The notes under the pieces: model-generated
Told to the model about the DNA's origin: nothing
The model's database searches: none
What the model saw: only the letters and a program-made list of their open reading frames with translations
Assembly: GCF_009695775.1 (NCBI RefSeq)
Contig: NZ_VUNG01000029.1
Coordinates: forward strand, 1 to 48,224
Source: Hallella mizrahii
Lineage (GTDB): Bacteria; Bacteroidota; Bacteroidia; Bacteroidales; Bacteroidaceae
Direction of reading: 5' to 3'
DNA: 48,224 nucleotides
Shown here: positions 27,647 through 36,680 of the stretch, one piece after another
Numbering within the stretch: position 1 is the stretch's first letter
Layout of the letters: each line of letters opens with the position of its first letter
Made by a program: the position numbers and the translations under genes

Positions 27647-28807
27647 TTATTGCTTATTATTTGATTCCGTTTTCCATTCCGTGATCGTCCTCTCCTTAGT
27701 GGAGAAGTTGATGCCCACCTTCACCTGTTCGTTGGGAATCCCCAATGTATAACATTGTGAACGTTGATCGTAGTCTTTTATAGTAATATAACCGCTTTGA
27801 TAAAGCTGCGGTACAATAGAGCATGTATTGTCGATGGTGGCCATGATATCCTGTGCGAAAATATTACTATCGTCAATTTTAATGGGATCGGTATGGATTT
27901 CCTCTTTCATTTTACCAAGGAGGTCAGGGGCGCATGCAGCTAAAAAGTTATTGTTAACCTGCTGCTTGTTCATAGCAGAGAGTAAATAGAAAGGATTATA
28001 GACTTTTGTCGAATAGGCTGCAAAGCGATAGCCACCATAGAATATATCTAACTTGTGAAGGATGTCGTCCTTCGTAGTCTTTAATCTTTCGGCTAAACTA
28101 TTGATGCCTTCTTGAAAATTTGATTTTAACTCTTGCCGTGTGAAGCCACAAAGAGTAGCGTATTTTTGCAGCATAGAAATATCGAAGAAGTTGTTAAGCG
28201 GTCCAAATGTCGTTAGCATTGAAAGTTTGCTGATGCCAGTGATAAACACGAAGCGGAGGTAGGGATCGAGGTCTTTCAAAGGAGAATAGAACGACTGCAA
28301 CTCAGTGCGAATAGCCCCCAACCGCTCTTTGTCGTGCAGGACAGTGAGTAGTGGCGCGTCGTATTCGTCGATGAGGATGACGACCGGCTGATGCAACTTT
28401 TCGTAGAGTCGCATGACCAAGGAGGATAAACGTGCGGTGACATCGCGGCTGTCGTTTCCTATTCCATATTGCTGTTCTGCCCATTTTAGCTGCATAGCGA
28501 TGACGCTATCCAAGTCCTCCACAGTACCTCTCTTGGCCGTTGAAAGGCTGAAGTGCAGTACCGGGTATTTCTTCCATTCTTTTTCCATGTGCTCGGCAGC
28601 CAGTCCTTTGAACAGTTCTTTCCGACCACTGAAATAAGCGTGAAACGTGCTTGCGAGCAGTGACTTTCCAAAGCGGCGTGGACGCGAGAGAAAGACGTAC
28701 TTCTTGGTGTTGGCAAGTTCATACACATATTGTGTCTTGTCAACATACATGTACTGCTCTTCTCTGATATTTGAGAAGGTCTGAATGCCTATGGGATATT
28801 TTGTCAT
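27647..28807 (-). CDS. AAA-ATPase-like protein lacking its C-terminal nuclease
   Basis: A 386-residue protein of the AAA-ATPase_like type (PF09820) that is common in Bacteroidales in many copies. It has FSNIREEQYMYVDKTQYVYE, the Walker A region FLSRPRRFGKSLLASTFHAY and Walker B VVILIDEYDAPL. Full-length relatives are about 500-530 residues and carry a PD-(D/E)XK nuclease (PDDEXK_9) after a middle motif like LGIPNEEV. Here LGIPNEQ is followed directly by VKVGINFSTKERTITEWK, which corresponds to the extreme C-terminal strand after the nuclease. The nuclease thus appears cleanly deleted in frame. The gene has its own promoter and lies among glycosyltransferases, so it looks like inserted cargo. 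Confidence 0.8.
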   Translation of the reverse strand: MTKYPIGIQTFSNIREEQYMYVDKTQYVYELANTKKYVFLSRPRRFGKSLLASTFHAYFSGRKELFKGLAAEHMEKEWKKYPVLHFSLSTAKRGTVEDLDSVIAMQLKWAEQQYGIGNDSRDVTARLSSLVMRLYEKLHQPVVILIDEYDAPLLTVLHDKERLGAIRTELQSFYSPLKDLDPYLRFVFITGISKLSMLTTFGPLNNFFDISMLQKYATLCGFTRQELKSNFQEGINSLAERLKTTKDDILHKLDIFYGGYRFAAYSTKVYNPFYLLSAMNKQQVNNNFLAACAPDLLGKMKEEIHTDPIKIDDSNIFAQDIMATIDNTCSIVPQLYQSGYITIKDYDQRSQCYTLGIPNEQVKVGINFSTKERTITEWKTESNNKQ

Positions 28808-28832
28808 AGCTTTGTGGAATGGTAACTACCTG

Positions 28833-28863
28833 CAAATATAAGACAATTCTTTGATATAAACAA
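28833..28863 (-). promoter_or_regulatory. Promoter of the AAA-ATPase gene
   Basis: On the minus strand TTG (28861-28863), 20 bases, then TATATTTG (28833-28840). The ATG follows 25 bases further. Confidence 0.6.
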
Positions 28864-28902
28864 GCAAAAGCGACATGGTTTTCCGCTTCGGGCTGGCGAT
28901 GT

Positions 28903-29910
28903 CTACCGTCGCCCTATGGCCTTCTGCAATCGGTTGGTAATGGCTTTGCCGATGACGCGGAAGTTGCCATAGCGCAGGTTGAGGAAGAGCTCTTCCAGCG
29001 AGCGTCCCACTTTTATCCAAGGGTGTCCCCAGGCACTGCGGCGGTAGAACCGCTCTTTATAAGCCACGTTGTCGATGACATATCGCGGATGTTTCAGTGG
29101 GAATTGGAGCTCAAAGCGTTTCATGGTGAAGATCTTGCGCAGTCCGCGTGGTGTCGTTTTCTCGCTGGCGGAATAGTGCGTGGAGTCGGCGGTGAGGCCG
29201 ATGTTGTTGATGAGATTGTGCTTCGGCATGATGGCGAGTCCGTTGTTGAGCATCATGCTGGCAGCAAAGATACTCTCGAAATACGGCTTTCCTGTTTTTT
29301 TATGTGTAAAAAACATAGGCAACAAGCTCTTTCTATAATTTCGTTGCCGAATGAGATCTCGCAATCGTTGTACTGTCTCCCGGTCATCCAAAAAAGAATA
29401 ACTGCTGTCCCATTGTTCCACGACACGCCGCCACGAAGCCCATCCCCAGATAGAGAATACGGAAGTGAAGAAGTAATCGGCCGAGACATCTTCTGACACT
29501 TCGTCGGTGTTAAAGCCTGCAATCATCGTAATTCTCTCATCGTGTTCATAACGGTCAAGCATCTCTTTGCAGAAAGGGAAGAACGACTGTGAGGGGACAA
29601 CGTCGTCTTCAATCACAATACACTTGTCGGCCATTGAGAACGCCCATCGCTGCGAGAGGTATCCCGAAGGGTCGCAGCCTTGGTTTTTCTCGCAGTAGTG
29701 GCGCTGCACGTCGCACTCCCAGTCGATGTTTTCAGCTATCTTGCGGCAGGCCAAGATGCCCGGCATGTCGCGCTCGCCTCGTGGGCCATCCTGGTAGAGA
29801 AAGAGATGGCTGGGGCGTGCCTGGCGCACCTGCTCAAACACTTGTTGGAATTTATCGGGGCGGTTGAAGAAGAGCATCAGCACCGCCACGTCTGTTTTAA
29901 ACGTTTGCAT
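28903..29910 (-). CDS. GT-A-fold glycosyltransferase
   Basis: A 335-residue enzyme starting MQTFKTDVAVLMLFFNRPDK, with LFLYQDGPRG and, near residue 90-105, DKCIVIEDDVVPSQSFFPFC. The acidic EDD is the probable metal/nucleotide-sugar site of a GT-A fold. ITMIAGFNTD and FSIWGWASWRRVVEQWDSSY follow, as in the group often annotated as HlpA-like or GNT-I-like transferases. The donor sugar is not known. It starts 33 bases after the stop of the acetyltransferase-like gene and shares its transcript. Confidence 0.75.
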   Translation of the reverse strand: MQTFKTDVAVLMLFFNRPDKFQQVFEQVRQARPSHLFLYQDGPRGERDMPGILACRKIAENIDWECDVQRHYCEKNQGCDPSGYLSQRWAFSMADKCIVIEDDVVPSQSFFPFCKEMLDRYEHDERITMIAGFNTDEVSEDVSADYFFTSVFSIWGWASWRRVVEQWDSSYSFLDDRETVQRLRDLIRQRNYRKSLLPMFFTHKKTGKPYFESIFAASMMLNNGLAIMPKHNLINNIGLTADSTHYSASEKTTPRGLRKIFTMKRFELQFPLKHPRYVIDNVAYKERFYRRSAWGHPWIKVGRSLEELFLNLRYGNFRVIGKAITNRLQKAIGRR

Positions 29911-29943
29911 AGAGGAATGATAGTTATAGAGTGGACAGTCCGG

Positions 29944-30546
29944 TTATCTGTTGTTCCCGCCTTCCAGCCGTCGGATGATCTTGTAAGGGTTGCCGGCGAT
30001 GACGACATTACTGGGCACGTCTTTGACGATGACCGTGTTTACGCCGATGGTCACGTTGTCGCCGATGGTCACGTCGCCGATGATTTTGGTACCGGCCGCG
30101 ATAAAGACGTTGTTGCCGATCGTGGCGCTTTTGCCTTCCTCAGGCGTCTTGTGGCCGATGAGCACTCCCGGATAGAGCGTGCAGTTCTCGCCGATATGCG
30201 TTTTCGGGTTAATGACAATGGATCCCCAGTGCCATATCGTCAAACCCTTGCCACAGGTGTTAGGGGGAATCTGAAAGCCGGTTTTGTAGCTCAGCCGGCG
30301 CAATCTCCAGGCCCAATAGACATGGCCGATGAGATACCAGCCTTTTTGTGGCGCATTCTTGTAGTATTCCAGATGACGAAGTGCCACGATATACTGCCAG
30401 ATGCAGTGCTGGTCTGACATGGGGTTGGTGGCGATGCGCTCTTTCCATCGGCTGAGCAGATGGAGCTGCTTCTGATAGTTTTTTGAGTCAGCCCTCAGAA
30501 ACTCTTTGAGCATTGCTTTGGAATGTATCTTGTCGGTTGTGGCCAT
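29944..30546 (-). CDS. Hexapeptide acetyltransferase (serine O-acetyltransferase-like)
   Basis: A 200-residue protein; the start at 30546 (MATTDKIH) follows a -7 box by 36 bases. The N-terminal half is helical with HLEYYKNAPQKGWYLIGHVY; the C-terminal half is a left-handed beta helix of hexapeptide repeats (IGENCTLYPGVLIGHKTPEE, IGNNVFIAAGTKIIGDVTIG, VTIGVNTVIVKDVPSNVVIAG). This is the CysE/WcaB-type arrangement. In a glycan locus an O-acetyltransferase acting on sugars is more likely than cysteine synthesis, but this is inference. Confidence 0.8.
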   Translation of the reverse strand: MATTDKIHSKAMLKEFLRADSKNYQKQLHLLSRWKERIATNPMSDQHCIWQYIVALRHLEYYKNAPQKGWYLIGHVYWAWRLRRLSYKTGFQIPPNTCGKGLTIWHWGSIVINPKTHIGENCTLYPGVLIGHKTPEEGKSATIGNNVFIAAGTKIIGDVTIGDNVTIGVNTVIVKDVPSNVVIAGNPYKIIRRLEGGNNR

Positions 30547-30582
30547 GTTTCTTCTTTTGTCTGTAGTAATGAGAACGTATTG

Positions 30583-30590
30583 CAAAGATA
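30583..30590 (-). promoter_or_regulatory. -7 box of the acetyltransferase-GT operon
   Basis: TATCTTTG on the minus strand; no consensus -33 sequence. It lies 36 bases before the ATG and is divergent from licD. Confidence 0.45.
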
Positions 30591-30631
30591 CATTTTCTTT
30601 TTTAATATCCTTTGCTTTTTCTCCGATTTAT

Positions 30632-30765
30632 TTTCATTCCATTTTATTTGGGCTTTCCCCTCGTTTGCAGTATCTTTAAATAAGATACGCTGCACTCGGG
30701 AAATCCAAATAAAATTCCATTTCATTCCATTTTATTTGGGCTTTCCCCTCGTTTGCAGTATCTTT
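30632..30765. repeat. Promoter cassette repeated twice direct and once inverted
   Basis: An exact 46-bp sequence (30632-30677 and 30720-30765) is repeated with an 88-bp period. Between the copies (about 30678-30719) lies a diverged inverted copy: its reverse complement shares ATTTTATTTGG, TTTCCC and GTATCTT with the direct units, and GTATCTT/AAGATAC face each other across only five bases. Each unit contains the -33 and -7 elements of a Bacteroidetes promoter; only the unit nearest licD has the full TATCTTTG. Confidence 0.85.
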
Positions 30766-30766
30766 G
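30735..30766 (+). promoter_or_regulatory. Consensus promoter of licD
   Basis: TTTG (30735-30738), exactly 20 bases, then TATCTTTG (30759-30766). Transcription would start about 10 bases before the ATG at 30784. Confidence 0.7.
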
Positions 30767-30783
30767 CATACAAAAAGGAAGAC

Positions 30784-31608
30784 ATGGACTACAAAGAGCA
30801 ACTCTATAAGTATAACCAACCCAACCTGCGGGCCTGCCAGTTGAAGCAGCTGGAGATTCTCAAAGACATCGACAAGGCCTGCAAGAAAATGGGCATCAGC
30901 TATTGGCTCGACGGCGGCACGCTGTTGGGTGCCGTGCGCCATGGTGGCTTCATCCCATGGGACGACGACATCGACATTGCCATGGACGTGAAGGATCTCC
31001 GCCGCTTTGTCAAGGAGGGACAGGCTTATTTGCCGCATCACCTGATGATACAGTCGAGGGAGACCAACCCGCAAGTGAGAGCACAAAACGTGAAGGTGCG
31101 GGATCTCAACTCGCTCTACATCGAGAAGGTCGACAACTTCATCGACGACTATGAGAAGGGTATCTATGTTGACATCTTCCCCTTTGACCGACATCCCAAT
31201 GCGCCGAAAGCATGGATCAAACGGCTGAGCATCGGCATCACGAAGAGCATGGCGATCCTCAACCACTCCCATCGCTACTCGCTGCGTGCCGTGGCTGAGT
31301 TTTTTTGGTTTGGTGGCAAGAAGTTGCTCTATACTGCTCTTTGGCGTGTGCTTATGCTTTGCTGCAAGTCGACACGCTACGCTGACATCCCGTCGATGAA
31401 CGGCTATGGCATCACCCACGACCGCTCCACCGTGTTTCCCTTGGGCAAGATACGCTTCGAGGACACCGACTTCCCGGCACCAAACGACCCCGATCAGTAT
31501 CTCAAGAACATCTACAAGGATTATATGACCATCCCGCCCGTGGAGAAGCGCCACTTCCATGCGATCCTCATCATCCCCGATTTGAAGGTTCATGAGGCCG
31601 AGAAGTAA
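30784..31608 (+). CDS. licD: LicD-family phosphotransferase
   Basis: A 274-residue protein. The start at 30784 (MDYKEQLYKY) fits the family and promoter. The core motif WLDGGTLLGAVRHGGFIPWD with DDDIDIAM (about 40-65) is the nucleotidyltransferase-like active site of LicD/fukutin proteins. LicD proteins transfer phosphocholine or polyol-phosphate from a CDP-activated donor onto a surface glycan. The CDP-polyol pair (cytidylyltransferase and SDR) lies about 500 bases away, convergent. The substrate is probably a CDP-alditol and not choline, because no choline genes are seen here. Confidence 0.87.
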   Translation: MDYKEQLYKYNQPNLRACQLKQLEILKDIDKACKKMGISYWLDGGTLLGAVRHGGFIPWDDDIDIAMDVKDLRRFVKEGQAYLPHHLMIQSRETNPQVRAQNVKVRDLNSLYIEKVDNFIDDYEKGIYVDIFPFDRHPNAPKAWIKRLSIGITKSMAILNHSHRYSLRAVAEFFWFGGKKLLYTALWRVLMLCCKSTRYADIPSMNGYGITHDRSTVFPLGKIRFEDTDFPAPNDPDQYLKNIYKDYMTIPPVEKRHFHAILIIPDLKVHEAEK

Positions 31609-32084
31609 CCGGCGAAAAAGAATAGATAAGATTGGGAAAATACTCCTTTTGCTGATAAGAAAAGCCGACAAAAGTCTGTCTGCCTAAGCTTTCATTCTAG
31701 AGAGAAAAGCGAGGGCAAAAAGAGATAAAAGAGAGTTGTTTCATCCAAAAAAGCGAGATGAAACGATCAAAAACCGATGTTGTCGTCCTCAAAAAGGTTA
31801 TTTTACTCGATGAAAAAGCCTTTCTGAGGTGATGAAAACGGTGGTTTGACCAAAAATTCTCTAGAGAATTTTTGGTCAAACCACCGTTTTTATAATGAGT
31901 AAAAAATCGTTTTTCTCTTAAATGGTTGTTGCTCAGAGAGTTGGTAACATTGAGCAAAATTCGCGAAATCGCCACCAAAGTACTGTTTGCTGGCAAAGAA
32001 CGCATTCTCAGAGGCGGTAAAATGTCACAAAACCGAACAAATTAGTTCATGCTTGTCCGCTGACTCTGATAATCCTTCCTGCTT
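31609..32084. other. Hairpin-rich convergent gap after licD
   Basis: 476 bases without a convincing gene. It contains an 8-bp GTTTCATC/GATGAAAC hairpin (31738-31764), a 56-bp perfect palindrome (31835-31890) and a 7-bp TTGCTCA/TGAGCAA hairpin (31929-31957). A minus-strand open frame of 102 codons crosses the palindrome and is unlikely to be real. The motif GATGAAA recurs several times around the palindrome. Confidence 0.65.
31835..31890. terminator. 56-bp perfect palindrome, likely bidirectional terminator
   Basis: The 28 bases from 31835 (AAAACGGTGGTTTGACC...) are exactly repeated as the reverse complement up to 31890, with no unpaired centre (TCTCTAGAGA). Each side ends in AAAA/TTTT, so a transcript from either strand has a hairpin followed by U's. 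It lies between the convergent licD and SDR genes. Confidence 0.75.
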
Positions 32085-33116
32085 TTATTGGCTTTTCAGC
32101 GTCTCCAGCGAGTGGCTCAGTCCCGTAGAGATGTCGAAGAGTGGCTTCCATCCCGTGTGCTCTATCTTTGATGTGTCGAAGGTAGCGCGTGTCACGGGCG
32201 TGGTGTTGCCTTGGTCGGCTGTGGCGGGTATGTCGAAGACCACTTTGCGCTTGGCCCACGCGGCCACCTGCTCAGCGAGCTGTCGGATGGTGATGTTGCC
32301 AGTTGCATCCGCCACGTTGTAGGCTTGTGCGCTCTCGCCGTGAAGTAGCAAGTGGAGGAGGGCATGGGCACTGTCTACGACATAGAGCCAGCTGCGGTAT
32401 TGCTCGCCGCGGCTTTTCAGCACGATGTCCTCACCGCGGAGCACGTTGCGGAAAAACTGTGCGAAGACGCGGTTGTCCGACTCGGTAAATCCCGGACCGT
32501 AGGTGTGGCATAGGCGGGCGATCGTCACGGGTGTGGCATACTCAGTGGCGTAGGCGATGCAGAGCGTTTCGGCAGCGCGCTTCGACGAGGGATAGCAGGC
32601 ACGCGGTGTGGCGCAGTCGACATAGCCGCTGCTTGTCTCGGTGAAGGCGTGACCGTCGCCCTGGCCATAGATCTCGCCCGATGAGACATAGACCATCTTG
32701 CGCAGACCGTGCTGGCGTCCATAGTCCAGCAGATGAGCCACGCCGTCGATATTGGCTTTGATAACCTCTACGGGCTGCTGCTTGAAGAAGTTTGGGCTGG
32801 CGTTGCTGGCCGCGTCGATGATATAGTCGTATGGTTTTTCGTCCATGACAGGCTGTGTGACGTCCATCTCCACGAATGAGAAGCGAGGGTCATCGGCGTA
32901 GGCGGCAAAGCGCTCTTCGGCCCTTCGGCGGTTGCGGCCGGCAGCGAAGACCTGCAGATTGCGGTGAGGATCCGCCATCACGATGTCTACCACACAGGCA
33001 CCGACCAATCCTGTGGCACCCGCCACGAGCAGGGAGTGTCCTTGCAGCGCGTCGAGGTTGAGGCCTCGGGCGTAGAGTTGCCTGATGTCTTCTTGGTAAG
33101 GTGTCATTTCAGCCAT
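32085..33116 (-). CDS. NAD-dependent epimerase/dehydratase (extended SDR)
   Basis: A 343-residue extended short-chain dehydrogenase. The Rossmann motif is GATGLVGACVVD (about 32-43), the catalytic YPSSK near residue 178 with a preceding VSSGEIYGQ, and VTIARLCHTYGPG after it. Its gene overlaps the end of the cytidylyltransferase gene. The next Met, three residues in, gives an ATGA overlap and is an equally good start. Paired with the cytidylyltransferase it could make or reduce the sugar/polyol for LicD; the exact reaction is not known. Confidence 0.82.
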   Translation of the reverse strand: MAEMTPYQEDIRQLYARGLNLDALQGHSLLVAGATGLVGACVVDIVMADPHRNLQVFAAGRNRRRAEERFAAYADDPRFSFVEMDVTQPVMDEKPYDYIIDAASNASPNFFKQQPVEVIKANIDGVAHLLDYGRQHGLRKMVYVSSGEIYGQGDGHAFTETSSGYVDCATPRACYPSSKRAAETLCIAYATEYATPVTIARLCHTYGPGFTESDNRVFAQFFRNVLRGEDIVLKSRGEQYRSWLYVVDSAHALLHLLLHGESAQAYNVADATGNITIRQLAEQVAAWAKRKVVFDIPATADQGNTTPVTRATFDTSKIEHTGWKPLFDISTGLSHSLETLKSQ

Positions 33117-33820
33117 GTCTCCGGTTGTACCTTCATCAGTGCTTTGAGGATCTCCAAGTCCTCAACAGTCGTGATCTTGATGTTCTTTTCCGATCCCGGC
33201 ACGATGTGCATCTCGCGCCCGCCGAGTTCTGCCATCAGCGTGCACGAAGCCACCGAGTTGGTAATGCCTTTGGCTTTTGCTTCCTCATGGGCTTGGATGA
33301 GGTTGCCCAGACGGAAGGTCTGTGGTGTCTGCGTGCGGATGAGTTTGTCGCGTGGAATGCTCGTGGAGGTGGTGAAACCGTCGTCGCTTTCGAGGATGGC
33401 CTCGCGGCATTTGATGCCCGTGATGGCGTAGCCGTATTTCTGGCAGATGGCGATGTTGCTCGAAATGATGTCTTGTGAGAGCAGCGGACGCACGGCGTCG
33501 TGCACCAGCACCAGGTCGTCGTCCTTGCATCCAGCCTCGCGGAGACCATAGATGCCGTTGTGTATCGACTCCTGTCCGTTCTGTCCGCCGGGGAAGATCC
33601 ATTTCAGCTTAGTGATATTGAACTGGTTGGCGTAGGACTGCAACACCGTTTCCCACCCTGCGAGACACACCACGGCGATGCCGTGGATGTCGGGATGCTG
33701 TTGAAACGCCTTCATCGTGTGGATGATGATCGGGCAGTTGTCTACGTGCATAAACTGCTTGGGGATGTCCTGTCCCATGCGGTTGCCGGATCCGCCGGCG
33801 ATGATGAGTGCATAGTTCAT
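33104..33820 (-). CDS. IspD/TarI-type cytidylyltransferase
   Basis: A 238-residue nucleotidyltransferase. The start at 33820 (MNYALIIAGGSGNRMG) is fixed by the signature GGSGNRMGQDIPKQF; VLVHDAVRPLLSQDII and TQTPQTFRLG are also conserved. IspD makes CDP-methylerythritol; TarI-type relatives make CDP-ribitol or other CDP-polyols. The overlap with an SDR gene and the nearby licD favour a CDP-polyol for surface glycans over isoprenoid synthesis. It has its own promoter. Confidence 0.8.
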   Translation of the reverse strand: MNYALIIAGGSGNRMGQDIPKQFMHVDNCPIIIHTMKAFQQHPDIHGIAVVCLAGWETVLQSYANQFNITKLKWIFPGGQNGQESIHNGIYGLREAGCKDDDLVLVHDAVRPLLSQDIISSNIAICQKYGYAITGIKCREAILESDDGFTTSTSIPRDKLIRTQTPQTFRLGNLIQAHEEAKAKGITNSVASCTLMAELGGREMHIVPGSEKNIKITTVEDLEILKALMKVQPETWLK

Positions 33821-33845
33821 ATAGTGGCGTCTGTTTTCTTTACGG

Positions 33846-33876
33846 CAAAGATAATACAAATATCTGACATCTGCAA
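33846..33876 (-). promoter_or_regulatory. Promoter of the cytidylyltransferase-SDR operon
   Basis: On the minus strand TTG (33874-33876), exactly 20 bases, then TATCTTTG (33846-33853), 25 bases before the ATG. Confidence 0.65.
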
Positions 33877-33967
33877 GCATCCGGGTGCAAGGATACCTGT
33901 TTTAGATTGTTCTTTCGTAACTTTGCCTTGAGGAAGTTTGTTCCTGTTGAGTGAAAGTATGAATCGG

Positions 33968-35383
33968 TCAACTCATTAAGTAACCACTGTACAACATTCC
34001 GTTATATACAAGCAGATAGCACATCAGTAGCGCAACGAGGATGCGCAGCGAGGGCAGATACTTCGGGTCGATATGTCGGAACAGGTACGCCACGGCGACG
34101 GGTACGACGATGAGCCAATGCGCGCTCATGATGTAAGCCTCGTTGAGACCGAAGCCCAGCACCACATGGATGAGCAGGTCGAAGCCAAGAAACGAGAGGG
34201 CGAGCCAGAGAAAGCGGCTGCGGCGGCCTGCCCACACACCGAGAAGAAAGAGCAGGAAGATGAGGGCTTCCACGATGTAGTTGAAGGCAAAGCGATAGTG
34301 CACGATGACGGGGCGGTTGCGCAGCACGTCTTCGAGCAGATGGTCGTTGTGCAGTTGGATGGGCTCGCCCAGAATGTTTTCTATCAGACTCCATCCGCGT
34401 GGCGTGCTGATGTCTGTCCATTGTGAGAACTCACCGTTGGCGATGGGCTTGCCCTCGTGGGCGTGGATGGCGAGTCGGCTGCTCTTGGCTGCCTTGACAG
34501 AGTCTTGTCGGGCTACGATGGCAAGGGCTGTGCGGCGGATGAGAGCCGTGTCGGTGGTGTGCATGGTGTCAGCAACCTGCTGATAGGTCTTGGCAATGAG
34601 TTTGTCGTGCTTCTTCGCCTTGGCTTCCTGACGCGCAATGAAGTTAGGTCGCTCAAAGGTCTGCCATTCCCATCGGGCAAAGCCCCAGATGAGAGCAGCA
34701 GGCAGGACAACGGTCAGCAGCAGGTTGGCAGGACGCCAGAATCGCTTGCCACTGACGAAGAGGTTGGCCAGGAACACCTTGATGCCGTTGTTGAGCGAGA
34801 TGCCGGCAGTGAGAAAGAATAGCAGGACGGTCTGCCAGCGAGGCATGGTCTTTCCCGCCTTCATCTTCATGCCGGAGAGATAGAGTACCAGCGTGAGCAT
34901 GAACATCGACAGACAGAAGTGGTCGGGAACGCTGACGGTCACCATCACGTAGGCGAAAGAAAACAGGAAGGTGGTCAGCAGCCAGGCGTCGCCTTCGCCG
35001 ATGCCTACTACACGGTGGAGCAGACGTACCATATATATATAGGTGTAGTAGGCGCAGGCTACGAGTATGCAACCCATGATAAGCGGTGCGGCATTGCGCC
35101 CGGTGAGCCATTCCACAGCGGCATTGAGCTGCGAGGGCAACCACATGAAGAAAGCCAGCAGCGGGTGGCGGTAGATGTTGTAGGCGGTGGTCCAGTGGTC
35201 GATGACAATGTAGCTCAGCGGATCGAAGCCTGAGATATGGAAGGTGCCCAGCACCAGTTTGCGGTAGTTGTCGTTGAGATGGCTCAGCTGATGCCAGTAA
35301 CGGGCGATGACCAGCGCGTTGAGCAAGGTGACATAGACCAGGGCCAGTGCCCGGCAGACGGTTTCTTTCTTGTTCACGGACAT
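33968..35383 (-). CDS. Multi-membrane protein, probably DUF6080 (copy 2)
   Basis: A 471-residue protein with about ten hydrophobic helices, paralogous to the one at 24206-25564. Shared blocks include FHISGFDPLSY, NIYRHPLLAFFMWLPSQLN, VPDHFCLSMFMLTLVLYLSG, FLTAGISLNNGIKVFLANLF, IQLHNDHLLEDVLRNRPVIV and LLIHVVLGFGLNEAYIMSAH. Between these conserved membrane parts it has a long charged loop (about 230-330). A role as GT-C glycosyltransferase or polymerase is plausible. It follows the GtrA gene by 5 bases, so it belongs to the GtrA-HAD-UbiA operon and may use polyprenyl-phosphate sugars. Confidence 0.65.
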   Translation of the reverse strand: MSVNKKETVCRALALVYVTLLNALVIARYWHQLSHLNDNYRKLVLGTFHISGFDPLSYIVIDHWTTAYNIYRHPLLAFFMWLPSQLNAAVEWLTGRNAAPLIMGCILVACAYYTYIYMVRLLHRVVGIGEGDAWLLTTFLFSFAYVMVTVSVPDHFCLSMFMLTLVLYLSGMKMKAGKTMPRWQTVLLFFLTAGISLNNGIKVFLANLFVSGKRFWRPANLLLTVVLPAALIWGFARWEWQTFERPNFIARQEAKAKKHDKLIAKTYQQVADTMHTTDTALIRRTALAIVARQDSVKAAKSSRLAIHAHEGKPIANGEFSQWTDISTPRGWSLIENILGEPIQLHNDHLLEDVLRNRPVIVHYRFAFNYIVEALIFLLFLLGVWAGRRSRFLWLALSFLGFDLLIHVVLGFGLNEAYIMSAHWLIVVPVAVAYLFRHIDPKYLPSLRILVALLMCYLLVYNGMLYSGYLMS

Positions 35384-35758
35384 GGCAACTATCGTTTAAG
35401 GAAGAAGCGTACCAGCAGGAAGTTGACAGGCACGCAGACGCAGAACATCGGGATGGGTGCCCACCGCTTCGGCACGCCCAACCAGATGAACAGCGCGAGC
35501 ATGGCCATCTGCAGCAAATAGTTGACCACGTGGCTCAGCGCGAAGCCGGCTCCATGCTTCACGTTGGCCTTGACATGAAAAGTGAAATGGGTGCTGGCGT
35601 AGAAGTTGAAACAGAAGCTTACCGCGTAGCCCACGGTGTTGGCAACGCCCGCACTCGTCCATTGGAGCAGGAGCAGATACACACCATACTGTATGAGTGT
35701 GGCCACGCCGCCGACAAGGCCGAAGCGCAGCACCTCGCCCAGCTTCTCGTGCTTGTCT

Positions 35759-36520
<762 letters not shown>

Positions 36521-36660
36521 GATGGTATGTGGTTGATGATGATATTTAATTGTTGGTGGCATATAATTGTTTGTCGCATGTGGTTGATGGCGGCATGTGG
36601 TTGATGGCGGCATGTGGTTGATGCTATGAATGGTATTATGGTATTGATGTGGGTAGGAAG
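36521..36660. repeat. 17-bp tandem repeats upstream of the HAD gene
   Basis: GCATGTGGTTGATGGCG occurs at 36576-36592 and 36593-36609, with a third partial copy at 36610-36623 and a diverged one next to the HAD start. The units lie in the UbiA-HAD gap and would be transcribed as leader RNA. Confidence 0.8.
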
Positions 36661-36680
36661 AACTCTCCACTCTTCCACTT

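Noticed and set aside
30632..30765. Classical invertible promoter of the Bacteroides capsule type
   Set aside because: The inverted copies are imperfect and almost adjacent, leaving no invertible segment with a promoter between intact inverted repeats; kept only as a repeat/deletion-prone cassette.
31697..32005. 102-codon minus-strand frame in the licD-SDR gap
   Set aside because: It crosses the 56-bp palindrome and two further hairpins; this is structured non-coding DNA.
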